A stretch of 64,000 nt of DNA from Polyangium fumosum (GTDB lineage Bacteria; Myxococcota_A; Polyangia; Polyangiales; Polyangiaceae): contig NZ_SSMQ01000002.1 in NCBI RefSeq assembly GCF_005144585.1, positions 62,001 to 126,000 of the forward strand, given 5' to 3'. A model generated the notes under the pieces. It was not told where the DNA came from. It saw only the letters and a program-made list of their open reading frames with translations, and did no database searches. This document shows, in pieces, positions 63,042 through 64,000 of this stretch. Each line of letters begins with the position of its first letter. Position 1 is the stretch's first letter. The position numbers were made by a program, and so were the translations under genes.

Positions 63042-64000
63042 AGGAGCGCGGCGCTCTCCTTCAGCTCCTCCTCGTACTTCCGCGCGAGGAGCGCGTTCTC
63101 CCGGAGCGCCGCGTCGAAGGCTTCCTTCGCGCGGCGCGCGGCCGCCACCCGTTCGCTCTCGACCTGCGACGCGCGCGCCTCCACGAGGTGGAGCTGCCCC
63201 ATCGCTGCAAACGCAGTTGCCATGTGTGGATTCTTGGCGAGCGCCTTCTCCGCCATGCGGAGCCCCTCGGCGAGATCCTCCTGGAACCTCCGACCGGCCC
63301 TCGCCGACCATTGCGCGCGCAAACCATGCACCTCGCTCATGACCTGGTACGGCGTGGCTTGCTCCTTGGCCTCCTCCAGGACCGGGGCCATGATCATGAA
63401 AGCGGTATCGAAGCTCGCGGCGGCCGCGCTACCCCGTCGCAGCTCCGCGCGAAGGGTCACGATCTGGATGCGCGCGTCGAGGATGCGCAACGCCACGTTC
63501 GTTCCACCATTGATGGCCGCCGCGTCCCCCACCCACCGCCGTGCCTCCGCGAGGAGAGAGCTCGGATCAAGGCCCTCGCGCAGCCCGTGCTCCGCCTCCA
63601 ACTGCCGGCACCTCGCCCCCTCGATCAGGAAAAACATATCCCGCGGGGAATCCCCCGCGAATCCACGAATGGCATCGATGGCGGCCTTCGTGAACCGCCG
63701 AGGGTCGCGGCCGAGGGCCAGCTCGTGTCCGCCGAGGATCCGATACGTGCGCGCCTTCCAGTAAGCCGTGCGCCACGGATCGACGGCGCTTCGTTTGTCG
63801 AAGGCAGCCAGGGCGTCGAGCGCGTCCTTCACGTGCGCGTCGGCGGCCTCCCCCCGTTCGAGGCTGGTGTCCACGAGCATCGCGAGCACCTCCACGATCA
63901 TGAATGCCGGGAGCGAGAACCCGGGGTCCAGCGCGAGCGCACGCTCGAACTGTCGCCGCGCGTTCTCCAGCGCGCGTCTCGCATCCCGTCCTTTTCGCCG
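63035..64000 (-). CDS. C-terminal TPR part of a probable receptor-like Ser/Thr kinase (5' end outside window)
   Basis: The frame is open from 63037 to the window edge, so about 321 C-terminal residues are visible and the start lies beyond 64000. The sequence is helical and TPR-like and aligns along its length with the last third of the kinase at 56407-59640. Examples are ARRQFERALALDP against IRQFDQAIALDP, DPRRFTKAAIDAIRGFA against DPRPALRTAVDAIRDFA, and MAEKALAKNPHMATAF against RAEEALSKNPQLAKAY. By that paralogy the missing part should contain a Ser/Thr kinase domain and one transmembrane helix. This is inferred, since neither is in the window. It is followed by Cys-rich lipoprotein 3 on the same strand. 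Confidence 0.8.
   Translation of the reverse strand, partial: RRKGRDARRALENARRQFERALALDPGFSLPAFMIVEVLAMLVDTSLERGEAADAHVKDALDALAAFDKRSAVDPWRTAYWKARTYRILGGHELALGRDPRRFTKAAIDAIRGFAGDSPRDMFFLIEGARCRQLEAEHGLREGLDPSSLLAEARRWVGDAAAINGGTNVALRILDARIQIVTLRAELRRGSAAAASFDTAFMIMAPVLEEAKEQATPYQVMSEVHGLRAQWSARAGRRFQEDLAEGLRMAEKALAKNPHMATAFAAMGQLHLVEARASQVESERVAAARRAKEAFDAALRENALLARKYEEELKESAALLP

Overview
The window is high-GC DNA from a bacterium that looks like a myxobacterium, most likely of the Polyangiales. The inference rests on several features: abundant Hanks-type Ser/Thr kinases (four complete and one probable partial), an FHA-domain sigma-54 activator, an AgmX/GltJ-like zinc-ribbon plus GYF protein, many large lipoproteins with TPR, RCC1 or BNR-like repeats, and an alkyl-DHAP-synthase-like ether-lipid enzyme. 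No tRNA, rRNA, CRISPR array, phage gene or transposase was seen.

Layout. Positions 1-6121 hold an OmpA-like outer-membrane protein running off the left edge (minus), then three plus-strand envelope genes: a membrane protein with a cytosolic zinc ribbon, a GltJ/AgmX-like protein and a DUF4384 lipoprotein. Positions 6111-16506 are a minus-strand run: TPR protein, DUF962/Mpo1-like protein, giant transglutaminase-like lipoprotein, MurB, and a STAND-type ATPase. Positions 16619-28234 hold a BNR-like lipoprotein, a palindromic tandem repeat, a double-kinase hybrid sensor, a CehA-like PHP metallohydrolase lipoprotein, a second giant DUF3857/transglutaminase protein and a small secreted protein. Positions 28301-37005 are partly core genome: hemerythrin-like protein, Ser/Thr kinase, dnaK with strong terminators, then rpmE, a DUF1385 gene, prfA, an unknown overlapping gene, a HIT protein and an AOC-barrel-like lipoprotein. 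Positions 37018-41884 form a tightly overlapping minus-strand lipid operon: psd, a methyltransferase and an alkyl-DHAP-synthase-like flavoprotein.

Positions 42275-55313 are regulatory and accessory: an MBL hydrolase overlapping a GAF sigma-54 activator, a peptidase-MA/DUF4175 pair, a radical SAM protein with a kinase, a small protein, an FHA sigma-54 activator and a tail-anchored kinase. The small protein (51929-52711) carries the Thr, Ser-Gly-Cys and His pattern of the BLF1/CNF1 glutamine-deamidase toxins and is the most notable item. It lies directly downstream of the FHA activator, whose GAFTGA motif is altered to GAFTTA.

Positions 55326-64000 are a co-directional minus-strand array. It contains three paralogous Cys-rich lipoproteins (mature N-termini near an ENPF motif), one RCC1-repeat lipoprotein, one complete kinase-TM-TPR receptor and the C-terminal part of a second. 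Kinase-plus-lipoprotein units appear to have duplicated, and the lipoprotein genes share a similar element 100-155 bp upstream of their starts. This looks like an undescribed, lineage-specific envelope signalling module.
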